DNA from: DATBLE01 sp046735055
GTDB lineage: Bacteria > Actinomycetota > Thermoleophilia > Gaiellales > Gaiellaceae
DNA length: 64,000 nucleotides
Assembly: GCA_046735055.1 (NCBI GenBank)
Contig: JBKPSO010000013.1
Span: forward strand, 3,639 to 67,638
Direction of reading: 5' to 3'
Below the pieces are notes generated by a model. It saw only the letters and a list, made by a program, of their open reading frames with translations. It was not told the DNA's origin and searched no databases. The first letter of the stretch is position 1, and each line of letters begins with the position of its first letter. This document shows, one piece after another, positions 8,483-17,170 of this stretch. Position numbers and translations under genes: made by a program.

Positions 8483-9283
8483 TCACCGAGAGCAGGTCGC
8501 CCAGGCGTCCCCGACCGCGGCCTCGATTGTGCGCGCCGCAGTGACGACGGCGTGGGCGAGCGCCGGCTCGGCGGGGCGGACGCGTTCGGTGGGGCCCGCC
8601 ACCGTGAGGCCGGCGAGGAGGCGTCCTTGGGCGTCCAGGATCGGGGCCGCCACACCGCTCGCACCCGGGTCGAGCTCGCCGTGGCTGTTGGCATGGCCGC
8701 GCACGCGGATCTCCGCCAGCTCGCCGCGCAGTGCCTCCACGTCGAGGTCGGGCTCGACCGCTGCGGCGGCGGCGATCACGCGCTCGGCCTGCTCGCCCTC
8801 GAGGTGGGCGAGCAGGACCTTGCCCGACGCCCCGCGGTGCATCGGCGCCAGCCGCCAGCGCCCGTACGTGAGGCGGATCGGGCGGGGGCTCTCCACGGAG
8901 GCGAGCCCGATCGAGCTGATCCCTACGGGCGCGGTGAGCAGCACGCTCTCCCCATGCTCGCGCGCGAGCTCCTCCATCGGCGCTCGGGCGGGCTCCAGCA
9001 GCGCGGGCTCCAGACGGTCCTCGGCGCGGCGGGCGAGCTCGAGCACGCGCAGGCCCAGCGTGACCCCCCGGCGCGGACGCCGCTCCACGAAGTCGTGCCG
9101 CTCGAGCGACTGCACGAGGCGGTAGGTGGAGCTCACCGGGAGCCCGGCTCGCTCGGCCAGCTCGGCAGCGCTGAGCGGCCGGCCGGCGTCGACGAGCGCC
9201 GCCAGCACGTCGACGAGCCGGTCGAGCGTGTGGCCCGAACGGTCCCCAGTGCGCATGCGCGAGCTGGGCGGGGAGGCCGGCAT
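8483..9283 (-). CDS. IclR-family transcriptional regulator
   Basis: A 266-residue protein with an N-terminal winged helix (TLDRLVDVLAALVDAG..LSAAELAERAGLPVSSTYRLVQSL, about residues 18-60) and the IclR effector domain (RGASGKVLLAHLEGE, then GVAAPILDAQGRLLAGLTVAGP). The TGATG overlap with lyase B (9283-10929) puts both in one transcript, so this is most likely the local regulator of the MIO-free lyase B and of the divergent hydantoinase operon, acting at the AT-rich region 10896-10957. A later Met (position 9256) is a possible alternative start. It converges on the end of lyase A with only eight bases between stops. Confidence 0.88.
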   Translation of the reverse strand: MPASPPSSRMRTGDRSGHTLDRLVDVLAALVDAGRPLSAAELAERAGLPVSSTYRLVQSLERHDFVERRPRRGVTLGLRVLELARRAEDRLEPALLEPARAPMEELAREHGESVLLTAPVGISSIGLASVESPRPIRLTYGRWRLAPMHRGASGKVLLAHLEGEQAERVIAAAAAVEPDLDVEALRGELAEIRVRGHANSHGELDPGASGVAAPILDAQGRLLAGLTVAGPTERVRPAEPALAHAVVTAARTIEAAVGDAWATCSR

Positions 9284-10929
9284 CAGTCGAGGCTGTAGTC
9301 GGCGGCGGCCCGGTCGAGCTCGCTGAGCTCGGCCTCGGACAGCGAGCCCGGGCCCTCGTGCTCGGACAGCTCCTGGCGCTCGCCGGCGCGGGCGGCCACG
9401 CGGTCCGTCAGCTCGCCGTTCGCCACCGCGTTGACGAGCGCTTCCACGTCGGGGTTCCAGTCGCCGACCTCGCGCAGCATCGGCACGTGCTCCCGCACGG
9501 CTTGGTAGGCGATCGCGGTGCCGCGGCCGAGCGGTCGGATTCCCCGCATGTCCACCGCCTGGGCGGCGATGATCAGCTCCTGGGCGATCAGGCGGTGGGC
9601 GACCGAGACCACCTCGTAGGTCCGGCGCACCGCCAGGGGCGCCATGCTCGCATGGTCCTCCACTCCCTCGGCCACCTGGCCCACGTAGTCGAGCGACACC
9701 GGGTTGGCGAGCGAGCGCGCCTCGGCGGTCAGCGCGGCGCACCAGCGGCCCATGGGCTTGAGCCCGTTGGTCGCCCCCTGCTCCACCGCCAGCTCGCTCG
9801 GCAGGCCGCTGAAGTGTCGCCAGAGCAGCTTCTGCACGCGCTCGTTGGCGACCTTGGTCACGTTGGCGATTGCGAGGCGCACGAGGTCGAAGGCCATCGC
9901 CACCGCGGCCACGTCGAAGTTGCCTACCGAGACGATCATGTCCTCCTCGACCAGCACCAACGGGTTGTCGCTGGCCGCGTTGAGCTCGGCCTCGAGCGTG
10001 GAGCGGGCATAGGCGAGTGCGTCGTAGAGCGCGCCGTGGCTGCGCGGGATGCACCGGAAGGACAGCGGGTCCTGGAGGTTGCGCGCCGCGCCGGGCTCCC
10101 ACAGATAGGAGCCCTCGAGCAGGTCGCGGAGCCGTCCGGCGGCCGTGTTGAGGCCGATCTGGGGCTGGAGGCGCGCCGCCCCTGGATGGATGATCGACAG
10201 GTTGCCGGCGAAGCCCTCGAGCGAGAGCGCCGCGGCCACCTGAAGGGCGTCGACGAGGTCGGCCACGTCGTTCAGCACGAGCGAGCCGCGTCCGAGCGTC
10301 ACGCCGTTGGCGCTGATCAGCGCGAGCGCCTCCTTGGGCGCGAGCTCGATTGGCTTCAGCCCGACCGTGCCGAGCGCTTCGCGACCCGAGAGCGTGCGTC
10401 CCTCGACCTCGGCGCGGCCGATGCCGATCAGCACCTTGCCGATGTCGGCCATCTCCGAGAGGTCGCCCTGGCCGACCGAGCCGACCTCGCGCACGATCGG
10501 GTGCACGCCGCTGTTGAGCGCCCCGACGAGCAGCTGCACGAGCTCGCGGCGGACTCCCACCCCCGCCTTGGCCATGCTGTTGGCGCGGGTGACCATCATC
10601 GCCCGTACGACCTCGGCGGACAGCGGCCTGCCGTACGATGAGGTCTGGTCGGCCACGGTGGCGAACGAGAAGCGGCCGAGCTGCTCGGGCGGGATGCGGT
10701 AGCGGTAGAACGAGCCCAGGCCGGTGTTGAGACCGTAGACGGCCTCGCCGCTGACCAGCACGCGCTCGACGACGTCCCGGGCGAGGCGCACGCGGCGGAG
10801 CGCCTCTTCGGAGATCTGCACGCGCGCCCGGCCGCGGGCCACAGCGACGACGTCGTCGACGGTCAGGGCGTCTCCCGTTAGCGCGACGGTCTTCTCACTA
10901 GATGAGATATTACGGTCGATTTTGGGCAA
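9283..10929 (-). CDS. HAL-family lyase lacking the MIO triad, ergothionase candidate (lyase B)
   Basis: A 548-residue HAL-fold protein, closest of the three to normal HutH length. VYGLNTGLG keeps the loop Tyr (Y65), and SDNPLV and VEDHASM (E424) are present. The MIO triad is lost: family GSVGASGDLAPLA reads REVGSVGQGDLSEMA, leaving Gly-Gln-Gly at 153-155, and the QDPYSLRC Tyr is Leu (QDPLSFRC, L289). Ergothionase, which splits ergothioneine into trimethylamine and thiourocanate, is a known HAL relative without MIO. The divergent operon carries homologues of the following steps, which supports this assignment. The only fitting start is TTG at 10929; no clear Shine-Dalgarno precedes it. It is followed by IclR with a one-base overlap. 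Confidence 0.85.
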   Translation of the reverse strand: MPKIDRNISSSEKTVALTGDALTVDDVVAVARGRARVQISEEALRRVRLARDVVERVLVSGEAVYGLNTGLGSFYRYRIPPEQLGRFSFATVADQTSSYGRPLSAEVVRAMMVTRANSMAKAGVGVRRELVQLLVGALNSGVHPIVREVGSVGQGDLSEMADIGKVLIGIGRAEVEGRTLSGREALGTVGLKPIELAPKEALALISANGVTLGRGSLVLNDVADLVDALQVAAALSLEGFAGNLSIIHPGAARLQPQIGLNTAAGRLRDLLEGSYLWEPGAARNLQDPLSFRCIPRSHGALYDALAYARSTLEAELNAASDNPLVLVEEDMIVSVGNFDVAAVAMAFDLVRLAIANVTKVANERVQKLLWRHFSGLPSELAVEQGATNGLKPMGRWCAALTAEARSLANPVSLDYVGQVAEGVEDHASMAPLAVRRTYEVVSVAHRLIAQELIIAAQAVDMRGIRPLGRGTAIAYQAVREHVPMLREVGDWNPDVEALVNAVANGELTDRVAARAGERQELSEHEGPGSLSEAELSELDRAAADYSLD

Positions 10930-10957
10930 TTTCGATCAGATATTATCGTTTAACAGG
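10896..10957. promoter_or_regulatory. AT-rich divergent promoter/operator region with repeated AGATATTA
   Basis: This is one of the most AT-rich stretches of the window. AGATATTA occurs at 10905-10912 and again at 10938-10945, 33 bases apart start to start, or about three helical turns. Between them GGTCGATTTT and AATTTCGATC form an imperfect inverted repeat. It separates lyase B (minus) from the hydantoinase operon (plus), and the cluster encodes an IclR regulator, so a shared operator is likely. The left part overlaps the first codons of lyase B if its TTG start is right. No confident -35/-10 pair could be fixed by eye. Confidence 0.5.
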
Positions 10958-12346
10958 ATGAGCGGTCGCCCGGAATTCGATCTCGTCGTGCGCGGCCGCG
11001 TCGCACTGCCGGGCCGGGAGCCGGCGCGGGGCGCGGTGGCGGTGGTCGGCCGGCGCATCGCCGCCCTGGCCGATGGCGACGCGCCGCTCGAGGCGGTCGA
11101 GGAGCTCGACGCCGGCGAGGCGCTGGTACTCCCAGGCGTCGTCGACGTCCACGTTCACACCCGCAGCGCCGCCGAGGAGGGCATCGAGGCGGCGACCCGC
11201 GCGGCGGCGGCCGGCGGCGTTACGACGATCGTCGACATGCCCTACGACGCCGCGGGGCCGATTGCCGATCCAGACGCCTTCGCCGCCAAGGTCGCCGACG
11301 TGGAGGGCGAGGCGCTGGTCGACGTCGCGCTATGGGCGACCGTGCCTCCGCAAGGGCCGCTCGAGCAGGTGGCCGAGCTCGTACGCGCCGGGGCGTGCGC
11401 GTTCAAGCTCTCGACCTACGAGACCGACCCGGTGCGTTTCCCGCGCATCCCCGACGACCAGCTCCTCGCCGCCTTCGGCGCGATCGCCGCCGCGGGTGGG
11501 CTTGCGGGCGTGCACAGCGAGAACGACGAGATCGTGCGCGCGCTCGTCGCCGCCGAGCGGGCCGCCGGGCACCGCGACCCGCTCGCCCACGCGCGTTCGC
11601 GTCCGCCGGTGGCCGAGACCGAGGCCATCGCCCGCTGCCTCGAGCTGGCGCGCGCGACCGGAGCGCGCCTCCACCTCTGCCACGTCACAGTCGGCCGGGG
11701 GGTGGAGCTCGCCCGGCGCGCCCGCGCCGAGGGCGTGGACGTGAGCGCCGAGACCTGCCCCCACTACCTCGTGCTCGACCAGCGCGAGCTCGCACGCCGC
11801 GGAGGCGAGGCCAAGATCAATCCGCCTCTCCGCCCGGCGCAGGAGGTGGAGGCATTGTGGCGCGCGCTCGCCGATGGCGACCTCCAGATCGTCTCCTCGG
11901 ACCACGTCGGATGGCCGGCGGCGCGCAAGCATGGCGAGGACATCTTCGCGCTCGCCTCGGGCGCGCCCGGGCTCGAGCTCATGCTCCCGCTGGTGCACGA
12001 CGCGGTGCGCGAGCGTGGGCTGCCGCTGTCGCTGCTCGCGCGCGTGCTGGCCGAGGCGCCCGCGCGGCGCTTCGGGCTGTGGCCCGCCAAGGGCTCGCTC
12101 CAGCCGGGGGTCGACGCCGACCTGGTCGTGCTCGATCCCGACGAGCGGTGGGTGATCGAGCCCGAGCGCCTGGCGACGCTCGCGGGTTGGAGCCCCTACG
12201 CCGGCCGCGTGCTCCACGGACGCGTGCGGCACGTACTCGCCCGCGGCGAGGAGGTGTTCGCCGACGGCGAGGTCCTCGCCCGGCCGGGCCGTGGCGCGTT
12301 CGTGCCCGCCGCGTCGGCCGGGGCGAAGGTGGCGTCGCATGCCTGA
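10958..12346 (+). CDS. Hydantoinase/dihydropyrimidinase-type amidohydrolase
   Basis: A 462-residue cyclic-amide hydrolase of the dihydropyrimidinase/allantoinase group. Motifs visible: VDVHVHTRS (metal His65 and His67), CAFKLSTYE (Lys150, the lysine carboxylated to bridge two metals), GVHSEND, LHLCHVTVGRG and SSDHVGWP (metal Asp). In ergothioneine catabolism an enzyme related to dihydropyrimidinase opens hydantoin-5-propionate to N-carbamoylglutamate, and the neighbours fit that step. The ATG at 10958 (MSGRPEFDLVVRG) is preferred to an upstream in-frame start because the family begins at about this point and CAGG precedes it. It overlaps the next gene by eight bases. Allantoinase is the alternative, but no purine genes lie nearby. 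Confidence 0.85.
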   Translation: MSGRPEFDLVVRGRVALPGREPARGAVAVVGRRIAALADGDAPLEAVEELDAGEALVLPGVVDVHVHTRSAAEEGIEAATRAAAAGGVTTIVDMPYDAAGPIADPDAFAAKVADVEGEALVDVALWATVPPQGPLEQVAELVRAGACAFKLSTYETDPVRFPRIPDDQLLAAFGAIAAAGGLAGVHSENDEIVRALVAAERAAGHRDPLAHARSRPPVAETEAIARCLELARATGARLHLCHVTVGRGVELARRARAEGVDVSAETCPHYLVLDQRELARRGGEAKINPPLRPAQEVEALWRALADGDLQIVSSDHVGWPAARKHGEDIFALASGAPGLELMLPLVHDAVRERGLPLSLLARVLAEAPARRFGLWPAKGSLQPGVDADLVVLDPDERWVIEPERLATLAGWSPYAGRVLHGRVRHVLARGEEVFADGEVLARPGRGAFVPAASAGAKVASHA

Positions 12347-14021
12347 GGCCGCGGCGGGCGTGCGCGCCGCGCGGGGTCCCGAGCTCCGCTGCCGGGGCTG
12401 GCGCCAGGAGACGATCCTGCGCCTGCTCGAGAACACCCTCGAGCTGGCCGAGCGGCCGGAGGAGCTCGTCGTCTACGCTGGCCACGCCAAGGCGGCACGC
12501 GACTGGGAGAGCTACGAGCGCATCGTGAGCGCCCTGCAGTCGTTGCGCGACGGCCAGACGCTGGTCGTCCAGTCGGGCAAGCCGGTCGGGGTCTTCCCCA
12601 CCCACCCGTTCGCCCCTGCCGTGGTGATGGCGACGGGCGTGCTCGTCGGCCGCTGGTCGACTCCGGAGCGCTTCTACGAGCTGGAGGACAGAGGGCTGAC
12701 CGTCTGGGGCGGCCTGACCGCTGCCGCCTGGCAGTACATCGGTGCTCAGGGCGTGATCCAGGGCACCTACGAGACGTTCGCCGCGGTGGCGCGCGAGCAC
12801 TTCGACGGCTCGCTGGCGGGACGCCTCGTGGTCTCGGCCGGACTGGGCGGCATGGGCTCGGCCCAGCCGCTCGCGGTCACGATCCTCGGCGGAGTGCTCC
12901 TCTGCGCCGAGGTCGACACCGACAAGCTCGAGCGCCGTCGACGCGACGGCTTCGTCGACCGCGCCGCCGCCGACCCCGAGCAGGCGCTCGGCTGGGCGCG
13001 CGAGGCGGCGGCGGAGCGCCGCCCGCTCTCGGTCGGCGTGGCCGCGAATGCCGTCGAGCTGCTCGAGGCGCTGCTCGAGCGCGGCGTCACGCCCGACGTC
13101 GTCACCGACCTCACCGGGGCGCACGACCTGCGCTACGGCTACGTGCCCGCCGGCGTCTCCGCGGCCGAGGCGGTCGAGCTCGGGCGTGCCGATCCCGACG
13201 CGCTCGTCGCCCGCGGGCGCGTCGCGGTCGTCCGGCACGTGCGCGCCCTCCTCGAGCTGCGCCGCCGCGGCGCCGTCGTGTTCGACTACGGCAACAACAT
13301 CCGCCCGCAGGCGGCCGAGGCGGGCCTGCCGGAGGCACTCGAGATCGACGTCTTCACCGACCGCTACCTGCGCCCGCTCTTCTGCCGGGGGATCGGTCCC
13401 TTCCGCTGGATCTGCGTCTCGGGCGCGGTCGAGGACCGCGACGCCATCGACGCCCTGTGCCTGAAGCTGTTCGCCGACGTGCCGCGCGTCGCCACGTGGA
13501 TCGAGCTCGCTCGCCGCCACGTTCCGCTCCAGGGCCTGCCCGCCCGCATCGGGTGGCTGGGTCACGGCGAGCGCTCGCGGCTGGCGCTGGCGGTCAACGC
13601 CGCTGTGGGCGAGGGCCGCCTGGCGGGCCCAGTCGCCTTCACCCGCGACCACATGGACGCGGGCGCCATGACCCATCCCTTCATCATCACCGAGCGGATG
13701 CGCGACGGCTCGGACGCGATCGCCGATTGGCCGGTGCTCGACGCCCTGCTTCTGACGGCGTCGATGGCCGACCTCGTGGTCGTGCACGCCGGCGGCGGCG
13801 GGTACGCCGGCTACTCGCTGAGCGCCGGCGTCACGGTCGTGGCCGACGGCAGTTCCGCGGCCGCCCTGCGCCTGCGCCGTGCCCTCGACGCCGATACGGG
13901 TCTCGGCGTGCTGCGCCACGCCGACGCCGGGTACGAGGAGGCGCTGGAGGAGGCGGCGCGGGCCGGTCTCGGGCTTGCCTGCGAGGAGGCGGGAGAGTAT
14001 CCCTCCGGGGGATGGCGATGA
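12339..14021 (+). CDS. Urocanase-family protein without the conserved Cys, thiourocanate hydratase candidate
   Basis: A 560-residue urocanase homologue, collinear with the one at 4291-5970 (LRCRGWRQE, LVVYAGHAKAARDW, IQGTYETF, SAGLGGMGSAQP). The NAD+-binding core and LFCRGIGPFRW are kept, but the ARICW cysteine is Gly (ARIGW, G405), and the segment RDHLDSGSVSSPNRETEAM of HutU is changed to RDHMDAGAMTHPFIITERM. Published work separates thiourocanate hydratase from urocanase by active-site differences; I cannot confirm that these are the same ones. Lying between hydantoinase and DUF917 genes it should convert (S-methyl)thiourocanate to the thiohydantoin propionate. The ATG at 12339 overlaps the hydantoinase stop and has GAAGGTG eight bases upstream. 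Confidence 0.85.
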   Translation: MPEAAAGVRAARGPELRCRGWRQETILRLLENTLELAERPEELVVYAGHAKAARDWESYERIVSALQSLRDGQTLVVQSGKPVGVFPTHPFAPAVVMATGVLVGRWSTPERFYELEDRGLTVWGGLTAAAWQYIGAQGVIQGTYETFAAVAREHFDGSLAGRLVVSAGLGGMGSAQPLAVTILGGVLLCAEVDTDKLERRRRDGFVDRAAADPEQALGWAREAAAERRPLSVGVAANAVELLEALLERGVTPDVVTDLTGAHDLRYGYVPAGVSAAEAVELGRADPDALVARGRVAVVRHVRALLELRRRGAVVFDYGNNIRPQAAEAGLPEALEIDVFTDRYLRPLFCRGIGPFRWICVSGAVEDRDAIDALCLKLFADVPRVATWIELARRHVPLQGLPARIGWLGHGERSRLALAVNAAVGEGRLAGPVAFTRDHMDAGAMTHPFIITERMRDGSDAIADWPVLDALLLTASMADLVVVHAGGGGYAGYSLSAGVTVVADGSSAAALRLRRALDADTGLGVLRHADAGYEEALEEAARAGLGLACEEAGEYPSGGWR

Positions 14022-15088
14022 GGGAACTCGATTCGGCGGCGGTGCAGGCGGCGGTGGCCGGCGGGTCGGTGCTCGCCTGCGGCGGCGGCGGCTGGGTCGA
14101 CCACGGCTACCTGGTGGGGCGCACGGCCGTCTCCTACGGCACGCCGCGGCTGGCCACGCTCGACGAGATCGACCCTGATGCGCTGATCGTCACCGTCACC
14201 GCCATCGGAGCGCCCGCCGCGCAGGCGTGGGAGATGCGCCCGCGCGACTACGTGCGCGCGCTCGAGCTCCTGATGGCGGAGCTCCAGGAGCCGGTGGTGG
14301 GGACGATCACCGCCCAGAACGGCTCGAGCACGACCTGCAACGGCTGGGTTCAGGCGGCGGTGCTGGGCACGCTGGTGATCGACGCCGCCGGCGACGGCCG
14401 CGCGCACCCCACGGGCAAGATGGGCTCGATCGGGCTCACCTCCGAGCCTGGCTACACGGCCATCCAGGCGGTGGCGGGCGGCAATCGGGCCCAGGGCCGG
14501 TACCTCGAGGCGGTGGTGCGCGGGCCGGTGTCGCTGTGCGCCAACGTCCTCCGGACGGCCTCCGACCAGTCGGGCGGCTTCATCGCCGCCGCGCGCAACC
14601 CGGTGCGCGCGAGCTACGTGCGTGAGCATGCCGCCGTGGGCGCGATCTCGCTGGCGCTCGACCTCGGCGAGGCCATGGTCGCCGCCGAGTCGCGCGGCGC
14701 GGAGGCGGTGATCGACGCCGTCGTCGAGGGCCTGGGAGGACGGATCCTCATCCGCGGCCGCGTGCTCGCGAAGGAGCTGCGCTACGAGCACGCCTTTGAC
14801 ATCGGGTCGCTCTGGGTCGAGGACGTCGAGCTAGGCTACGTCAACGAGTACCTGACCGCGGAGGCGGGGGGCGAGCGCCTCGGCACCTTCCCTGACGTGC
14901 TGACGACGCTCTCGCTTGCGGACGGCCGCCCAGTGGCGATCGCCGACATCGCCGAGGGTGACGAGGTGGTGGTCCTGCACGCCGACAAGTCCCACATCCC
15001 GGTCGGCGACGGCGTGCGCGACGCCTCCGTGTACCCGGAGGTCGAGGAAATGCTCGGCAAGCCGCTGGCCAAGCATGCCCTCGCCTGA
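14018..15088 (+). CDS. DUF917 / thiohydantoin desulfurase-like protein
   Basis: A 356-residue protein of the DUF917 family, recently renamed (from memory) S-methyl-thiohydantoin desulfurase. Visible hallmarks are ACGGGGWVDHG near the N-terminus (family GTGGGGNPY), TAIGAP, then AQNGSSTTCNGWVQAAV and DGRAHPTGKMGS, which align in order with the copies at 47567 and 48649. In the ergothioneine route a novel enzyme type removes sulfur from the thiohydantoin, linking the hydratase to the hydantoinase, which is exactly this gene's position. The more diverged N-terminal motif (ACGGGGWV) brings in a Cys absent from the other copies. ATG 14018 overlaps the HutU-like stop; an in-frame ATG six bases earlier is possible. 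Confidence 0.78.
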   Translation: MRELDSAAVQAAVAGGSVLACGGGGWVDHGYLVGRTAVSYGTPRLATLDEIDPDALIVTVTAIGAPAAQAWEMRPRDYVRALELLMAELQEPVVGTITAQNGSSTTCNGWVQAAVLGTLVIDAAGDGRAHPTGKMGSIGLTSEPGYTAIQAVAGGNRAQGRYLEAVVRGPVSLCANVLRTASDQSGGFIAAARNPVRASYVREHAAVGAISLALDLGEAMVAAESRGAEAVIDAVVEGLGGRILIRGRVLAKELRYEHAFDIGSLWVEDVELGYVNEYLTAEAGGERLGTFPDVLTTLSLADGRPVAIADIAEGDEVVVLHADKSHIPVGDGVRDASVYPEVEEMLGKPLAKHALA

Positions 15089-15192
15089 TCTCGCGCGCGT
15101 CGCCGCTCGCCTCCCGGCGCGGTGGTGCCCGATCCGGAGACGGGTGAGGCCTGTCCGGGAGCTCGTTCGCTCGGGCCTGGCATGATGGAAGA

Positions 15193-16227
15193 GTGGCCGG
15201 AAGTCTTCTGGAACGGCTAGAGCAGGGGCCGGTCATCTGTGCCGAGGGCTACCTCTTCGAGCTCGAGCGGCGTGGGTACCTACAGGCGGGTGCGTTCGTA
15301 CCCGAGGCGGTACTGGACCATCCGGAGGTGGTCGCGCAGCTGCACCGCGACTTCGTGCACGCCGGCTCGGACGTCGTCGAGGCGTTCACCTACTACGCAC
15401 ACCGGGAGAAGATGCGCATCGTCGGGAAGGAGCATCTCCTCGAGGCGCTGAACCGGCAGGCTCTCGCGATCGCGAGGGAGGTCGCGACCGAGAGCGGCGC
15501 CCTCTTCGCCGGGGACATCTGCAACACGAACCTCTTCGCGGACGACGAGGAGTCGCGACGAACGGTTCGGACGATGTTCGAGGAGCAGGTGGGCTGGGCG
15601 GCCGAGGCAGGCGTCGACTACGTGATCGCAGAGACATTCTCTTACGCGGCCGAGGCGCTCATCGCGCTCGAGGTGATCAAGGAAGCGGGCTTGCCCGCCG
15701 TCGTCACTGTCACCCTCCACCGAGCGCCCGACACGAGAGACGGGCTAACGCCCGAGGAGGCCTGCCGGCGGCTCGAGGCCGCGGGCGCGGACGTCGTCGG
15801 ACTCAACTGCGGCCGCGGGCCCGCAACGATGCTTCCGGCACTGCGGGCCATCAGAGAAGCGGTCTCGGGGCACGTCGCTGCGCTCCCCGTTCCCTACCGG
15901 ACGCACGAGGAGCAGCCGACGTTCCAGTCGCTCCGGGACCCGGAGGACGCCTCGACTCCCGGTGGAATTCCGTTTCCCACGGCACTCGACCCGTTCATGT
16001 GCAACCGGTACGAGATCGCCGAGTTCGCGAAGGAAGTCCACGGCCTCAGCGTCGACTATCTCGGATTGTGCTGCGGCGCTGGACCCCATCACGTCCGCAG
16101 CCTGGCCGAGGCGCTCGGCCGGAAGCCGCCGGGAAGCCGCTACTCGCCGGACATGTCGAAGCACGCCTACTTCGGCACCGACGAGAGCCTGAAGGCGGAG
16201 AACGTCGCGTTCGCCAAAGATCTCTGA
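15193..16227 (+). CDS. Betaine-homocysteine/homocysteine S-methyltransferase-family protein
   Basis: A 344-residue Zn-thiolate TIM barrel. The two zinc-ligand motifs are present: GLNCGRGP (first Cys) and LGLCCGAGPHH (the Cys-Cys pair). AETFSYAAEAL also matches the family. Members move a methyl group from betaine, S-methylmethionine or a similar donor to homocysteine. Placed 104 bases after the desulfurase gene, it may use an N- or S-methyl group released from a histidine betaine (for instance S-methyl-ergothioneine or a trimethylamine-derived compound), which is inference. The GTG at 15193 is the only start that preserves the family's opening LLERLEQGPVICAEG. It is followed two bases later by the amidohydrolase. 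Confidence 0.82.
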   Translation: MAGSLLERLEQGPVICAEGYLFELERRGYLQAGAFVPEAVLDHPEVVAQLHRDFVHAGSDVVEAFTYYAHREKMRIVGKEHLLEALNRQALAIAREVATESGALFAGDICNTNLFADDEESRRTVRTMFEEQVGWAAEAGVDYVIAETFSYAAEALIALEVIKEAGLPAVVTVTLHRAPDTRDGLTPEEACRRLEAAGADVVGLNCGRGPATMLPALRAIREAVSGHVAALPVPYRTHEEQPTFQSLRDPEDASTPGGIPFPTALDPFMCNRYEIAEFAKEVHGLSVDYLGLCCGAGPHHVRSLAEALGRKPPGSRYSPDMSKHAYFGTDESLKAENVAFAKDL

Positions 16228-16229
16228 GA

Positions 16230-17165
16230 ATGATCCACCGGGAGGACGGGTCGCGGCCGGCAGCCGAGCCTGGCGAAGTGGAGAATGAGCCTGTGGACTC
16301 GCCGCGCGTCGATTTCCACCAGCACCTCTGGCCGGAGGCGTTCATCGCCGCCCTCGCGCAACGGAAAAGACCTCCGCGCCTGCGTGGGGCCGTGCTCGAG
16401 CTCGCACGCGAGCCCATGGGCGAGGTCGATCTCACCGTCCATGAGCTCGACGGACGCGTCCGGCTGCTCGATCGCGACGAGATCGACGTCGCAGTGGTCT
16501 CGCTCTCGCCGGCGCTCGGCGTCCACGATCTTCCCGGAGACGAGGCGAGTGAGCTCGTCGCGGCGTACGAGGAGGGGATCGTCGAACTTGCGGCCGCGGC
16601 CGGCGGCCACCTCGTCCCGCTTGCGGCGGGCCCGCGCCTCGACGGCTTTGCGGGCACGTGTCTCGCGGCCGGCTCGCTCGTGGATCTCGACGCCGTCGCG
16701 GAGACGCTCGACGCGCTCGATCGCCAGGGGAAGCTGCTCTTTGTCCATCCGGGGCCTGCGTCCGAGGCTCGGCCTCGAACCTCGTGGTGGGCCGCGATCG
16801 TCGACTACACGGCGCAGATGCAGGCGGCGTATGCGGTCTGGCTCTCCGATGGCGTCAGGCGGTGGCCGGGTCTGAAGGTCGTCTTCGCGATCCTGGCAGG
16901 CGGCTGGCCGGTCCAGCTCGAGAGGCTCAGCTCACGCGGGATCGAGACGCGCGAGACGCTGCACGAGAACCTGTTCCTCGACACAGCTTCCTACGGCCGG
17001 AGGGCTCTCGAGCTCTGCCTCGCGACCTTCGGGGTCGGGCAGCTCGTATACGGCAGCGACGTCCCGGTGATCGACTCGAGGCCGACGCTGGACGCCGTCC
17101 GCAGCCTCGGCGAGGCTGTGAGAGACGCGCTTTGCGAACAGAACCCGGCACGCCTACTCTCATGA
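16230..17165 (+). CDS. Amidohydrolase (ACMSD-like TIM-barrel) of unknown substrate
   Basis: A 311-residue metal-dependent hydrolase. The start of the barrel, VDFHQHLWPEAF, carries the HxH metal pair; LLFVHPGPASE (metal His), FAILAGGWP and LVYGSDVPVIDSR (final metal Asp) follow in the order of the amidohydrolase_2 (ACMSD/dihydroxybenzoate decarboxylase) group. These enzymes do hydrolysis or non-oxidative decarboxylation of small ring acids. It starts two bases after the methyltransferase stop, so it belongs to the same transcript as the putative ergothioneine genes. The first 30 residues are acidic and poorly conserved, and a GTG at about 16292 would give a shorter form. Function in the pathway is unknown. 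Confidence 0.72.
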   Translation: MIHREDGSRPAAEPGEVENEPVDSPRVDFHQHLWPEAFIAALAQRKRPPRLRGAVLELAREPMGEVDLTVHELDGRVRLLDRDEIDVAVVSLSPALGVHDLPGDEASELVAAYEEGIVELAAAAGGHLVPLAAGPRLDGFAGTCLAAGSLVDLDAVAETLDALDRQGKLLFVHPGPASEARPRTSWWAAIVDYTAQMQAAYAVWLSDGVRRWPGLKVVFAILAGGWPVQLERLSSRGIETRETLHENLFLDTASYGRRALELCLATFGVGQLVYGSDVPVIDSRPTLDAVRSLGEAVRDALCEQNPARLLS

Positions 17166-17170
17166 ACGAT

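Noticed and set aside
11979..13919. Minus-strand open frame of 646 codons
   Set aside because: Antisense to the hydantoinase and urocanase homologue, both of which have family motifs and overlapping start/stop codons.
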